Part shown: piece after piece, positions 34,646 to 46,175 of the stretch
Layout of the letters: each line of letters opens with the position of its first letter
Position numbering within the stretch: the first letter of the stretch is position 1
Assembly: GCF_003144195.1 (NCBI RefSeq)
Contig: NW_020290017.1
Coordinates: 1 to 64,000, forward strand
Direction of reading: 5' to 3'
Source: Ceraceosorus guamensis
Lineage: Eukaryota; Basidiomycota; Exobasidiomycetes; Ceraceosorales; Ceraceosoraceae
Length of the DNA: 64,000 nt
Notes under the pieces: generated by a model
The model's input: only the letters and a program-made list of their open reading frames with translations
Databases searched by the model: none
What the model was told of the DNA's origin: nothing
Translations under genes and position numbers: made by a program

Positions 34646-35669
34646 TCCGCCTTCGGCACGTCGGCAAGGGGCGATCTACATCAGCAGTCAGCACATCCAC
34701 CACCGCGCCTGCCCTTCGCATTCAAACGATCACAAGTTCGCTATTCAACTTGGGCTTCCGAATACAAGGTGACATGCAAGATGTAGCAACAGTCCAAGAG
34801 TCAATATCTATTCACAAGAACGACATGCGGGCAGAACGAGGTGGCAAGGTTTTACAGAGAAAGCGCAGGCACAACCTACACCAAAGGCTCGTGAATCGCC
34901 CCTCTGCTGGCGGCGCATTTCATGGACCTACTCTCCTGGCTCTGGGTGCTCATTACAACAAGCTCTTCTGTAGTACTACTACTACCACCACTGCTGCCGC
35001 TGCTGCAAACTCTGCTGGATGCCGGTGTTGCCGCAAGCCACACACGCAAGGCTAGCGCGCACCTCACAGTCTGCTTGCCTGCCTGCCTCCCTGCCGTAAT
35101 TAGCAACGGCAACGGCTCGCTCCTCGCAGCCAGCTGCAGCATCGCACAAACGGCACACCGAAAGCGAGAGCGCGCTCCACAGCCTGCGATGTATCCATAC
35201 AGCTTCGAGTGTCACACATGCTCTGCGCAGTGATACGAGGGGTCCGGGCTGGAACGGAGATTCAAACGAGCATGATTGCAGCTGCGTGCTCTCTGCCTGC
35301 TCCTCGGGCGTGGTGGAGAGGTCGAGTTGCGTAAAATACTTGGGCAGAGGGCTCTTATTTCACTTCACGCTCGCCTTGCTGGACCCGAATGTCCATGCCG
35401 AATCGGCACCGTTCAGGGCGATGTACAGGTTCGTGCCTCTTGCGCAGCCCCTCAACGCAGGACAATCACTGCATCGGAGTCTCGCTGAACGCCGAGCGTG
35501 CTGCTGTGCTGTGCTTTGGCAAGCGATCATTGCCGACGTCGACGATGGCATTCAGTTCGACCCTTGTCGCCATGCTGCACGTTGCGCTACGAGCTCTTCA
35601 CCATGTTCGTCCACAACGATAGCCATATACTCAAGCGCTCGCTCGTAGCAAAAGACGTGAACAAGCAAG

Positions 35670-38078
35670 ATGCGTGCGCAAGCAGCTTTCTACCTGGCTC
35701 TGAGCTCCCTGCTACTGGCTAGCGCAGCCCAGGCTGATAGAGGGGCATCAAGGAAAGAACGCAGCTCCAGCGTACAACCGCGAGCTGTGCTGTCTCACGA
35801 CTTGGATCGACATGGCCGCTTCAATCGAGTGACTCGGCGGAATGCTTCTTACGATCGGGCAGAAGCGGTGGAAAAGGACGTTGGGCTTGGCGGAGGCCAA
35901 GCTGCGCCTGGCTGGTCGCGCACTTCACTGAATGCCAGAGGAGATTTTGTCAAGCGCGACTTGCAATTCATCACGGATATGGCCGCCACAGACCCCGTCG
36001 GGGCTGCTCAAGCGGTCCAGCAGATTCCCTACCTTGCCAACAACGCATCGGGAGTGACGGATACCGCAGATGTGAGTTTGGCGCAAAAATTGCGCAAAAA
36101 AGGGGCGAGTCCTGACTCTTGTGAGCTACCAACACATTCATCCGCCACATTGTATGACAGCAACTGTGAGTGGTTGATGTATCGACGGTAATGGTGTTCC
36201 GATGCCTTCTCGTCCCTGACACTTTTGGCGTTCCGCTGCCCCGATGCGCGTTCGCGCTCACAGCGTAAGCGGCGATAGCAATGAAGCACAGCTTCCGTGG
36301 AATAATGCCACAGCTTTTATGTGAGCTGAAAGGTGCACGGATACAACGTCGTCATCTCTAGCCGCCATGCCTGAGACGTGTCGCTCGATGATCTTTGCAG
36401 CGCTACTGCTTCCACCAACATCTCTGCCGCTGGTGGCTGGACCGCTCTGCCCCAACAGCAGGGCTACGACCTGAACAGGAGCTGGGAAGTCGTACCGGGT
36501 GCAGTCATGGTGCGTCAACGATCAAAGCTGATTGCAAGGCATCCAGACGCTCACGGAGACCCTTCTTTCCCACATTCAGCCGTTCTACATCACCTCAGCT
36601 GGCATGTATCAACGCGAAAATGTAAAGCGGATAGTCGTCACTGCGCCTGGAAAACGTGAGTGGGCATCCGCGTTCGACGCAGACTGAACATTGTTTCCGC
36701 TCATGCTTCCGTCATTGTGCCATGGACAGCTAGAGACACTTGGCTTTATGCCAATCTAGCGCAGAACGCCGCCGCGGTCGTGTATAACAACCAGAGCAGT
36801 GGAGTCACAAACGGATCTGTGGTCATCGTCAGCCCTGCCTGGCTCAACGAGGTGGACCAGCAAGCGGGCAGCGTGCAAGGCAACGAACTGTACTGGAACG
36901 GCTCTGCGTGGGAGTATGGTGGAAATTCGGTCGGACCCAAACTGAACCACAGTCTGTCTACGTTTGAGGTGCTGGACTACTTTTTAGACTCGTTTTTCGA
37001 CACTGCTCAGTGGCCAGCGCTGAGTTCTGTCACTCTCGTAGGTCAGTCGCCCTCGCTAATGATTCGGGATGATGCCCTTTGGCCGGCTACCTGACACGTT
37101 CTGCAATCATGCTTGTCTTTTTTGTAGGTCACTCGATGGGCGGACAAATGGTACAGCGCTATGCTACGCTCAAGAAGCAGAAACAGTACGACGACAATGT
37201 CTACTACTTTATTGGCGATCCGGGAAGCTACACTTGGCTTTCCAAGGACAGACCGTATCCTAACGCCACGTGCGATGCACAGGCACAGCAGTACCATTAC
37301 GGTCTCTACGGGAATCAGACCAAGGTGATCAAGTACGCTCGCAAAGATGTGGTGGCAAACACGACCTACATCGTGCAGCGCTTTCTGAGTCGCAAGATAC
37401 ACATGGCATATGGTCTACTGTGAGGGTCTCACGCGCTGGCAAGCTTGGCACTGTGCGTCATTCGCTGACAGTGCTGTCCTCCTATTCAGCGACAACGGTG
37501 CTGGTGACACGCACTGCCAAGCGAGAGAACAGGGCGGGAACCATCTCGACAGGGGCTCCCAATTTGTCCTTTCCCTCGCGAATCTCACAGGCACCAAGAC
37601 GCTCCCGCCCACCCATTCCGTCTCTTTCCTAGGTAACATCAGCCATCAAGACTACGCCGTGTACAGTTCAAATAGCTCCTTGCAGTTCCTCTTCGTCAAC
37701 GAGTTCGGCAACAGGTATCCCGACATTGTGCCTTACAATCCTGGCGAAGCGATGAACGGCACAAAAGCCGTTCCGCCAAAGCGTCCTTACGACACGCATA
37801 ACAACAGGCTCCTAGCGTGGAGCTTGTTCGGAGGCAGCATCGCCTTTGTCGTTTGCGTCTTCTCCATCTTGCCATTCATCTTTACAGATAATTGGAACGA
37901 AGAGGATTACAAGAGGGACATTGCCAGGTTGGCCCAGGTTGCGCAGTACCCTACCGGCTTCTCCTCGTTCGCTAAAGGCGTGAGCAAGAAGCACGAACCG
38001 CAGTTTTCGGACAATAGCATTGGCAGCCGACGAGGTCTGCTGGATCACAACACTAGTCAGCACAACTTGATCTATTGA
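35670..38078 (+). CDS. Secreted, C-terminally membrane-anchored alpha/beta hydrolase, 624 aa
   Basis: Eight exons: 35670-36071, 36161-36165, 36264-36320, 36401-36509, 36547-36655, 36730-37041, 37128-37419 and 37490-38078. The product starts with a signal peptide (MRAQAAFYLALSSLLLASAA). A propeptide-like, RR-containing stretch follows. The hydrolase domain carries VKRIVVTAPGKPRDTWLY, a nucleophile elbow VGHSMGGQ with Ser334, NVYYFIGDPGSY, and the basidiomycete signature GAGDTHCQAREQGGNHLDRG near the expected acid and His-containing loops. N-glycosylation sequons are frequent. Near the C-terminus, LLAWSLFGGSIAFVVCVFSIL is a transmembrane helix followed by a charged cytosolic tail, so the enzyme probably faces the ER lumen, vacuole or outside. 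Two model points are uncertain: a 5-nt microexon and a 37-nt intron, both needed to keep frame between clear exons. Substrate unknown. Confidence 0.82.
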
Positions 38079-38331
38079 GTAGAGGAACCAACATCGACTT
38101 TGGCGGCAGGCCCGCAAGCTCCCCCCTATACGAGTACTGAACCAATCTCGACATATTTTGTACTTTTTAGCCTCATTCCACTGCGGGCATTTGGGAATTT
38201 GACCATTTGCGCTGCCGGTGCAAGTCCTGCACAGCACTCTTGACTAGGTCATTGCAAAGCACTGAAAGTTGAACAAAAGCGTGTGCGTTTCATGCACGCT
38301 AGGCAAGCCGTAGAAACGCTGCGGGGCACGT

Positions 38332-39743
38332 CTACGAGAGGATGTACCCGCCATCCACGACTGCATCATAAGGGTGCCAAGTTAGCCTGCGTCGCAGCAA
38401 CTCGCGCTGACTTGACACAGGTGGCACTCACCAAAGTCCGAACCGGTAGTGTACGTGGAAGCGTCGGAAGCGAGGTAAAGGTAGATGCCCTTTAGCTCGC
38501 GCGTATCGCCTTGTCTTCCCAGTACGGCCATCCTGTAAGCTTCTTGCAGTATTTGAGGTCTGGCTCCCATGTCGGTCTGGAAGAAACCTGGCGAGACCAT
38601 ATTCACCCGAGCGAACGCTCTCCATTCCCTAGCAAGGCATTTGCCAACTTGTTTGAGATGAACGCCACGCAGCCACATCACGAGCATCAGAGGCCGCTCA
38701 TCAAATACGACTAGGAGAAAAGCTGCTGCCCCTCGTACTCACGCATTGTGCAGGCGGCTTTGGAAGCATTGTAGGCGCCCTGGTCGACTGGCACGTTGAC
38801 AATGTGCGCCGACATGGAGCTGGTGATGATCAGGTTGCCGCGCCCTTGTTTTTGGAACACCTCTCCGGCAGCCTGATACATTGCAGCAGCAGCTCTTGGA
38901 AGTCAGCGCGAACCAGCAGAGCAAAAGCGGGGCTAGCTGCGCACTGCGGCGTCTCACCTTGGCGACGTGGAAAACGCCAAAGTCTTGGATGATCGCCGTT
39001 GAAGGTCAGTGCACGGCGTCGATGACTGCGTGTCACCCTGCAGCCCTTTTCGACTTGCACTCACAGTTGATATCAGTCTGATGATTGAAAGTACAGCGTA
39101 TGAGCCAGGGCTGACCAGATCGAAGCAAAGAGATCATTGCCGCGCGCGCTTACCTGCTTATGGAACTGCTCTGGAGTCTGCTCCAAAATACCGCCCTCTA
39201 TGCATACTCCAGCATTCGCGATCTGCAAAGTCAATGAGCGTCCAAACACCTTCAGAGAAGAAACGCGTAATGGCGACAACGCAACAGAGAGCCTTGTGCG
39301 CGCCCGCGCAGAGAAAGACTCACCGCCACATCCAGCTTTCCAAAATCCTCTACGACCTGCTCGACCGCTTTGCGCACCTCTTCCAGATCAGTGACGCCAA
39401 CCTTGTACGCCTTGACCTTGACGCCAGTCTTTTTTGCCAGCTCCTCTCCCTTCTCGATGGCAGCGTCGTTGCTATTGTACCAAAGCGCAACGTCCGCTCC
39501 CGCCTCTGCCATAGCTTCCGCAGCTGCGAACCCAATGCCTGCCGCTGCTCCGCTGATAGCGACCACCTTGCCCTTCATGCTTGACGTGGGAGAAGGACAG
39601 CGTCAGCTTGGCGAGCATATGATTGGCTAGCCGGCTGGAGGGCGCGCGACTGACGAGAAGAGGTCGAACACATGGCTCGAAGCTACCTTCGGAACTGGGC
39701 GCGGTTCAATCTGCTTGGCTTCGGGATCATACTCCATCGACAT
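38332..39743 (-). CDS. Short-chain dehydrogenase, NADP-mannitol dehydrogenase/sorbose reductase type, 275 aa
   Basis: Eight exons: 39743-39655, 39579-39324, 39222-39154, 39077-39065, 38983-38958, 38872-38743, 38647-38432 and 38360-38332. The product is a classical SDR. It starts [18 protein letters not shown], leading to [21 protein letters not shown] (nucleotide-binding Gly motif), [15 protein letters not shown] (NAG motif), [16 protein letters not shown] (catalytic Ser), GAYNASKAA (catalytic Tyr-x-x-x-Lys), [10 protein letters not shown] and [19 protein letters not shown], and it ends VVDGGYILS. The long N-terminal leader before DLFS and the tail are typical of fungal Sou1/mannitol-dehydrogenase-like SDRs, which interconvert fructose/mannitol or sorbose/sorbitol with NADP(H). 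Exact sugar is not predictable. Two very small internal exons (13 and 26 nt) are needed for the conserved [12 protein letters not shown] segment. Confidence 0.92.
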
Positions 39744-41168
39744 GTTTGCGAGAGAGGGTGCTGAAGCGTAATTTAAAGGAGTTGGTGGGGGGACAAGGTT
39801 GCCTTGTGAGGAGACGATGAGATGCGCTCGCACTGCGACTGAATGAGGAGGATGTGATTGCAAGAAGTGCGAAGAAGCAAGCGTCACGATGGATGGTCGG
39901 ATTGAAGATTGCGAATCAACCAGCTTGTCGGGTGCGTGCATGGCCGGCCACAAGAAAGAGCATCGTATGCGCAGCTTCCAAGAGCATCGTACCTGCAGCA
40001 GCTCGCTGATGTACGCTCGACTGTAACTGTCATGCTGCTTGTTGCTGATTGATTGCCCTTCATGATGTCAGAGAGACTCACGACTTGGCGATCGGTGTTT
40101 CGGTGGATGAGACGAGAAAGTCTTGAAGTGCAAAACGCATCGACGAGCAAGGTCGTCGACATTCCGTCACCGACACGCCGAGGATGCGAGTCCCGAGCCG
40201 CGACTTCGAGTCGTGATCACGAGTCGTCTGCTTGCCGCTGGGATGTATTTAGGGGTCACGTGACTGTGGCTGCACTCGAGATCGCGACTCGCATTCAAGA
40301 TTCTTTGATTCATCGTTGCATGGCGTCATGAATAAGCCTCCCCCAGCAGCCTCCGCACATCTCGCTCCCCCACCTCCCAGAAGAGCGTGCCATGGGAAAC
40401 TTGGTGCAACTAGAACTTCGATGGCCCGGCTGGCTGCAGCAAGTCTTGACAGTCCAATAATGAGTCGAGTGCGGAGGCTGATTGCGATGATTCACGATTC
40501 ACGTGATCTCCATCCTTTGCGTCCTGCTGACTTGCGCGAGCGCGGCTGTGCTACAGTAGCCGGTAGCCACACGCGTGCATGCGCCTCTGCTGCATACAGC
40601 ACAGCTGCGATCGAGGAAATTGCTGCGCGCGCGCGCCGGGGACGTTGTTGGCTTGGCTTGACTGTGTTCCTGTATCGCGTGACCATCTGGATCGCATCGC
40701 AGGCACTGCCGATGCATGGAAGCGGTCACGACGAGGCAGCATCGACCAGATAACGACGCATCAGACTCGTGACTCTGACCGCTCTGCACAGTTGGCCCGC
40801 CGCACGGGCTGTGCCGGAGTGCCGACGCGGGAGGAGCGGAGATTATTTTCAGGTGCACGTACGCGCGCAGCGGTATATATAGGTGATCGAGGGAATCACG
40901 GTTACTGCGAGTCAAAGTAAGTGCCATACACGCGAGCACGTTGGATATGCGATCGAGCAGGTATTGATGAATCTTGCCCACATTCCCTTTGACCTGTTGC
41001 GCCCTCATCATCTCTCGCTTCCTCCACGCTTGACTGCGCGGTCATACACCGGCTTCTTCAAAAGCGCAGAATTGTGCCTGCTGGACTGATTGCCTCTCCT
41101 CTGGCAGCAGAGGGCCCGCCCACCAGCATCCACAGCATCCGCTCGCACAGCTAGACGCTCAACCCAAG
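39744..41168. promoter_or_regulatory. 1.4-kb divergent intergenic region, SDR and IQM-like genes
   Basis: No gene is supported. It is rich in TCACG/CGTGA words, including a palindromic GTCACGTGAC at about 40256-40265 and GATTCACGATTCACGTGAT at about 40494-40507. A TATATAT at 40874-40880, about 290 bp before the IQM-like start codon, is a candidate TATA element. Confidence 0.4.
40874..40880 (+). promoter_or_regulatory. Candidate TATA element
   Basis: TATATAT lies 289 bp upstream of the start codon at 41169 in otherwise GC-rich sequence. The distance would imply a 5' leader of about 200-250 nt or a leader intron. Supported by sequence only. Confidence 0.3.
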
Positions 41169-43397
41169 ATGCCACAAGAAGATCCGTCACCAGCAGCCAT
41201 AGAGGCTAGCAAGGATCGAGCAGCAGCTCTAACCATTCAAAAGAACTATCGAGGATATCGCACCAGGCGGTCTTTGGGCGGATGCGCCTTGAGCGCTGAT
41301 GATAGGTGGGGGGATGCGGTGCTGAGGCTGAGAAGGGAAGGAGCGGGCAAGCAGAATGCTGAAGGATCGAAGAACAGCGCTGCAGATAGGTGGCGCAGAG
41401 GAGGATTGATGGTTGGGCAATTCGCTGGCAGTCCAGCTTCTGGCGGTGCAGAAGAAGGCAGCAAGGCAGGTGGTGAAGCAGGCGGTGGACAGGTTCCGGA
41501 TGATGGACCTGTCAAGGGCGGTCCGAGTCTGCCTGATCCCGAGGAGCAAGAGGAACAGCATCAGCAAGAGGTCGGAAAGCACACTGAACCTCTTAGGGAA
41601 GAGAGTCACGGCTTGGTCGGCGACGTGCCAGGTGGTCAGAGCGATGGCAAGGTGGACAATGTGCCCAGCGTCGCCCACCAACACGAGTATGGCTTGAAGC
41701 TGCTGGAAAGATGGACCAGGGGCGCAAAAGCGCAGCAGCTCGTAAGTCGATGTATGGCGGGGGTGTGCGATCAGGAAGTCTTGTCCCCCTTCTGCTCACG
41801 TCTCTACACACTTGAACGAATTCCAACTCTCAGTCCAAGATGATGGAGGAAAGCTATTGGCTGGAGGGTATCGACGTGGACCACAGATACGGCAGCAATC
41901 TGAAGCACTATCACTCTGTATGGATGAAGGCCGATACAGATCAAAACTTCTTCTACTGGCTCGACAAAGGCGACGGAAAGCATGTGGATCTCGAAGAGTG
42001 TCCCCGCGAAAGGCTCGATAGCGAGAAGGTCACCTACCTCTCTGTGAGTTCGGGCAATCAGCGCATACGCCAGAGATACAATGATGCTGACAAGTGCACC
42101 ACGTGCCTCTCTCTTTTGTGTGTGTGTTTCGGTGCTACAGGCCGAGCAGCGCTTCAACTACTTGGTTGACATCAAAGATGGGCGACTGTTCTGGCGAAGG
42201 AACGGCAAGGCAGTGGACACTTCTCGCGGCAAGCACAAGGATCTTGGTGAAGGGCGCGGCATTGTGGAGCTTGGTCCGGAGGAGCAAGAAGAGGAGGCGC
42301 GGATCAAGGCGGAGAGGAGAGCAGCGCGTCATGGCGATGATCGGCGCTCCAGCATAGCTTCACTGAGCTCCGAAAGCAGCAGCAGCAGCTCAAGCAGCGA
42401 CGCGGACAGCGAAGAGCGAGCCGAGGCAAAGGAGGATGCAAAGCATTACGGCGCCAATCTGTCCAAGAAGGAGAGGAGGCTAGGTCTGCTCACCAGCAAG
42501 GGCTGGACCGATGCGCTGCTTCGCAAGACGGTAGGCGTCAACACCTGGATCTACGTGCTGAACTCCCGCCATGAATTGTACATTGGAATCAAGAAGACGG
42601 GTACCTTCCAGCACAGCAGCTTCTTGTATGGCGGTCGAGTGCTCAGTGCGGGTCTCATCAAGCTCAAGGATGGTCTGATCACGAGCCTGAGCCCGCTCAG
42701 TGGGCATTACAAGGCCAACAGCGGTGCCTTCAGGTGGTTTGTTGCATCCCTGCAGGCCGGAGGCGTGGATTTGAGCCACGTCTCCATTTCCAAGGTGCGT
42801 GATCGACAAACGCTCATGCGCCACTTTTTTTTGCGCTGACAAAATCTCCTGCCGCGTTGCCAGGCTCTCTTGGCCTTGATGGCGCTCGAGCAGTACGGCA
42901 AATTGACCAAAAAGACGAAAGCGAAAAAGGCGAGCAAGAAGGAAGACAAGCAAAATGCGATCATCGCTGGTGCTGGTAAAAAGAAGGACCAGGAAGCTGA
43001 TGCGCAAGGGCAGGCATCGAGCGGATCTGGCTCGCGCGATGGTACAGCGCACGCTGCTGAGGTGAGAGCAGCGGATAGCGCAGCATCTGAGCAGACTTCG
43101 TTGGCACCGACGGAAGGAGACGACGAAGCTGCTTTTGAAGAGAAGCGCAAAGCGAAGCTGGAGAGGGATAGGCCCAGGACTCTATTCGAGCGGACTTTCG
43201 ACAAGGCAGGACTTCGACATCAACAAAGAGAGACGCGCACGAAGAAGTACGCTGAAGATGCCGCTTCAGGAAGCGAGGGAGAGGGCGGCTTATCAAGGAT
43301 TCTCTCAAGGATCAGCCTGCATCGGAGCCATGAAGGTGCTTCGCAGCAATCGTCCAGGAACCCTTCTCGCGCAACGACTCCAAACCCGCCTCATTGA
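41169..43397 (+). CDS. IQM-like calmodulin-binding protein, 656 aa
   Basis: Four exons: 41169-41741, 41834-42043, 42141-42794 and 42864-43397. An IQ motif (ALTIQKNYRGYRTRR) lies at about residues 20-34. The core is the conserved domain shared with plant IQM proteins: YWLEGIDVDHRYGSNLKHYH, NFFYWLDKGDGKHVDLEECP, RFNYLVDIKDGRLFWRRNGK, then after a Ser/Glu-rich insert WIYVLNSRHELYIGIKKTGT, FQHSSFLYGGRVLSAGLIK and LSGHYKANSGAFRWFVASL. The C-terminal 180 residues are Lys- and Glu-rich and disordered. The domain order and spacing match the family well. Plant IQMs bind calmodulin independently of calcium; whether the fungal protein does is inference. No signal peptide or membrane segment, so a cytosolic or nuclear location is likely. 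Confidence 0.88.
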
Positions 43398-43675
43398 ACC
43401 CGATGAGGCTCGTTTGCGTCTCGAGCTTCGAACAGATACCTCTCTTGTGCCGAATTGGCGCATCTGGCTTGCCCTCTCACTCTAGACGCGCGGCCTGACC
43501 CTCATCGAACCTCGACTTCTCGCCTTTTTTTGCCAATGTTGTCACCACCGAATGCTGTCCCATGGTCAGTCTGACCTTGCAAAGGGATAAATGTACAGGT
43601 AGATGATGCGCGACTCTACGAGCTTCTGTCGAGGATTTTTCAGAGAGACTTTGTGGCCGAGAGGGACGCTCGAAG

Positions 43676-44738
43676 TCACCTGAGACTGACCTGCTTAGTG
43701 TACCACTGCAAGAAGATTGAGCAGTGGTGGTGAGCACCTGACTCGCAGCCAGGGAGGTGTGGCGTCCCATTTTCCTCACCTGGTGCGGCTCGCCCTCTTC
43801 GTCATAGACGACATTGTCAGAGGTGAACCCGAGCCTTGAACGCGTGATGAGAGAGGGACGTCGGACTTGCAAGTCAGCCCTTGTGCGCGAGACGCATATC
43901 CACGAGGAATTCATCGCTAGACTCACTTGTCGTAGAAGCCTTTGGCGATTACCTGTGCGCTCAGGACGAGCTCGACGCTTGGCAATGCTGGCTCGTTTGA
44001 ATCGCCTTGCAGAACTTGCAGCAGCCAGTCCTCCACGGCCTGCATCATGGTCGAGCCGCTGTGAGCAGAAGGAGGAAAGAGAGCCAAGGTTTGAGTTTGT
44101 AAATGTCCTCTCTAGGCAAGAAGGATTGGCCGGCAACGATCCAGACGCACAGTCCTAGTCCCCTCGCCTCCTTGGCGATGGCCACTCTTGAGATCTTTGC
44201 CCCCGCTTTAGGATCCCCGCCCCTAGCCGTCTTTCTGAACGACTCGCTCAACTCGTCATCTTGCGGACTCTTGAACCCTGCTGGGAATTTGTCCCCCTTT
44301 TCTTCGGGCGAAGGAGGAATGGGATAGGGAGTGATGCGGATGGTGCCTTCTGCATGCTCCGGTGTGGATTTCTTGTGCAGGATGAAATGGGCAGAGATGC
44401 GCTCTCGGCTGGCGACGAGCAACACGACGTCAGCACAGACATTTCAATGAAGGGAAACTTCCTGTCGCGCGAACAGATGAAGGACATGATGGGGAAGTGT
44501 GGGAGGGACTTGAGGGATGCCTGACTCACTCATCCACATCCGTGTTCGGGTCGTACCCTTGCTCATCGCAGAACACCTCGAGTCTCACCGCGAGCGCCTT
44601 TTCCACCATGGCTCTCGTAGTGCACAGGCTAGCTGTGTACTGCGACGTTACCGCCTTGCGACCTTCGGCGGATGTGGGTTTGGCATCGCTTGTGACGATG
44701 CCTTGACCCGGCAGTGGAGATGCTTCTTGCGCCGTCAT
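43676..44738 (-). CDS. GNAT-family N-acetyltransferase, 227 aa
   Basis: Five exons: 44738-44530, 44408-44151, 44058-43927, 43834-43780 and 43705-43676. Acetyl-CoA-dependent transferase of unknown acceptor. The N-terminal motif MVEKALAVRLEVFCDEQGYD is typical of the YjdJ/ElaA-like group ('R-x-x-VF-x-x-EQG'). It is followed by DDRERISAHFILHK, GTIRITPYPIPP, and the acetyl-CoA pyrophosphate loop SRVAIAKEARGLGLGSTMM. The end of the fold carries VELVLSAQVIAKGFYDKLGF and the last two exons give EEGEPHQWYTK, the usual C-terminal 'HxxM/WxK' strand. An insert of about 35 residues after PIPPSPEE is charged and Gly/Lys-rich. All phases agree. It diverges from the Dap1-type gene. Confidence 0.88.
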
Positions 44739-45357
44739 CGCCTCTTGACGTAATATTTACGCCGACGTCTATAAATTCCTCTGCCAAACTTGCTTTTCTG
44801 TCCGCGGCAGTGAGAATCATGTACTGGCGTGTGCTTCGTGATTGTCCTGTGATGAGATTGTTTCGCCTAGCAATCAACCATTTCGAAAGGCTTCCTCGCC
44901 AGCATTCCTGCACGTATGGTCGCTACCCAACAGCATGAAAGCTTCCTGGGAGCGGGAGCGCTCGTCCGGCGGCGAGTGCGGTCACGTGCAGAGCGTTGGC
45001 GGGGTTGGCTCGAGCGCGCGCAGCATGCAAGCGCGTCAAGGGCTGCATTTGGCCCGGCTTATCACGCTCAACAGGCGATTAATCGTCCCCGCACGGCACA
45101 CGCACACGCACACGCACACGCACACGCACACGCACACGCACACGCGCACGCCACCAGCAGCCATGCGAGCAAAAAGCTCAAGTGGCTGCGATGACAAACG
45201 CGATCATCACCAAGCTTCGCCGTGCTTTGACGCTCTCACAGTCACGCCCACGACTCTTTACTCTTCATCAACGCATAGACCAGGCACGGCTTTTCTCACG
45301 CGGTGCTCTTTCCAGCACGAACACGGCATAACACATCGCAGCGCAGAGCACACAAGC
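44739..45357. promoter_or_regulatory. Divergent promoter region, GNAT and Dap1-type genes
   Basis: A 619-bp interval with no supported gene. It holds a CACACG-repeat microsatellite at 45097-45150, about 210 bp before the Dap1-type start codon. Confidence 0.4.
45097..45150. repeat. CACACG hexanucleotide microsatellite
   Basis: About eight near-perfect tandem CACACG units followed by CGCACG. The tract is purely non-coding and alternates purine and pyrimidine, so it could adopt left-handed DNA. No function is evident. Confidence 0.9.
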
Positions 45358-46051
45358 ATGATGGAGCCTACCACTCACCCCACCCACCCCCCAAAGGATG
45401 ACCCATTCACCGCTGAAGAGCTGGCAAAGTACGACGGAAAGGATGAGAATGTGCCGGTCTATGTTGCCATCAAGGGTTAGTCACTGTCATGCGATCGAAG
45501 GGGTCCGATCGAGGAAGCCAGAGATTCAGATTGCGAGCGGCTGCAACAGAAAGACTTATTGCCCGCATCCATCCACCATCCACTCGACGCGCTCAGGTCA
45601 GATCTTTGATGTGACGCCAAAACGAGAAATGTACTGTGAGTTGTTGCGATAAGATCACGTCAAAGCCGCACGGATGCGTTCCGCCTGACACATCAAGATT
45701 CCAACTTTCTATCCCAACATGCCGCGCTTCGGGCAACTCGTTTTCCTAACACGCAGCTCCCGGCAAGGGCTACTCGATCTTTGCGGGTAAAGACGCATCT
45801 CGGGCTCTGGGCATGTCCAGCCTCAAGGCCGAGGATGCTAATGCGGATTACAGCACGCTGGACGAGAAGCAGATGAAGGTGCTGGATGATTGGGTGAGTG
45901 ACAGTGCGAGCGCACGCTTTCAGGAACATAGGATGTCGAGATGGAGGTGGGGCACTTGTCGATTCTGATCTCACATCGCGCCTCGCCTTGCGTCGCTCAG
46001 GTCGCCTACTACACGAAGAGGTATAACATCGTCGGAAAGCTCGTCAAGTAG
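45358..46051 (+). CDS. DAP1: Dap1/MAPR-type cytochrome b5-like heme-binding protein, 114 aa
   Basis: Four exons: 45358-45475, 45597-45635, 45757-45893 and 46001-46051. The protein consists almost entirely of the membrane-associated progesterone receptor (MAPR) cytochrome b5-like domain: DPFTAEELAKYDGKDENVPV, YVAIKGQIFDVTPKREMY, SPGKGYSIFAGKDASRALG, DYSTLDEKQMKVLDDW and AYYTKRYNIVGKLVK. Tyr residues in the EMY and GYSIF segments are those that ligate heme iron in this family. Unlike animal PGRMC1 there is no N-terminal membrane segment, as in yeast Dap1. Dap1 supports sterol-synthesis P450 enzymes (Erg11); that role is by homology. Two in-frame ATGs stand in tandem; the first is used. The gene converges on the oxidoreductase gene 124 bp downstream. 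Confidence 0.94.
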
Positions 46052-46175
46052 GTCTACACGCACGCAGATCGCCATTTTGCAGCACGCTTAGACAATGGGA
46101 AATGTGCAAGGAGGGGTCAGGGATCTAGAATTGTCCATGTGGAGACTTGCTCCATCGTGCAGTTCATACCTCCAT

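Larger units (their letters stand above)
33770..35669. other. 1.9-kb region without a supported gene
   Basis: This lies between divergent genes and contains an 8-bp inverted repeat (34455-34482), a GCAAC pentanucleotide tract (34621-34645) and a TAC/ACC-rich stretch near 34970-34990. Frames are short and unlike proteins. Confidence 0.45.
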
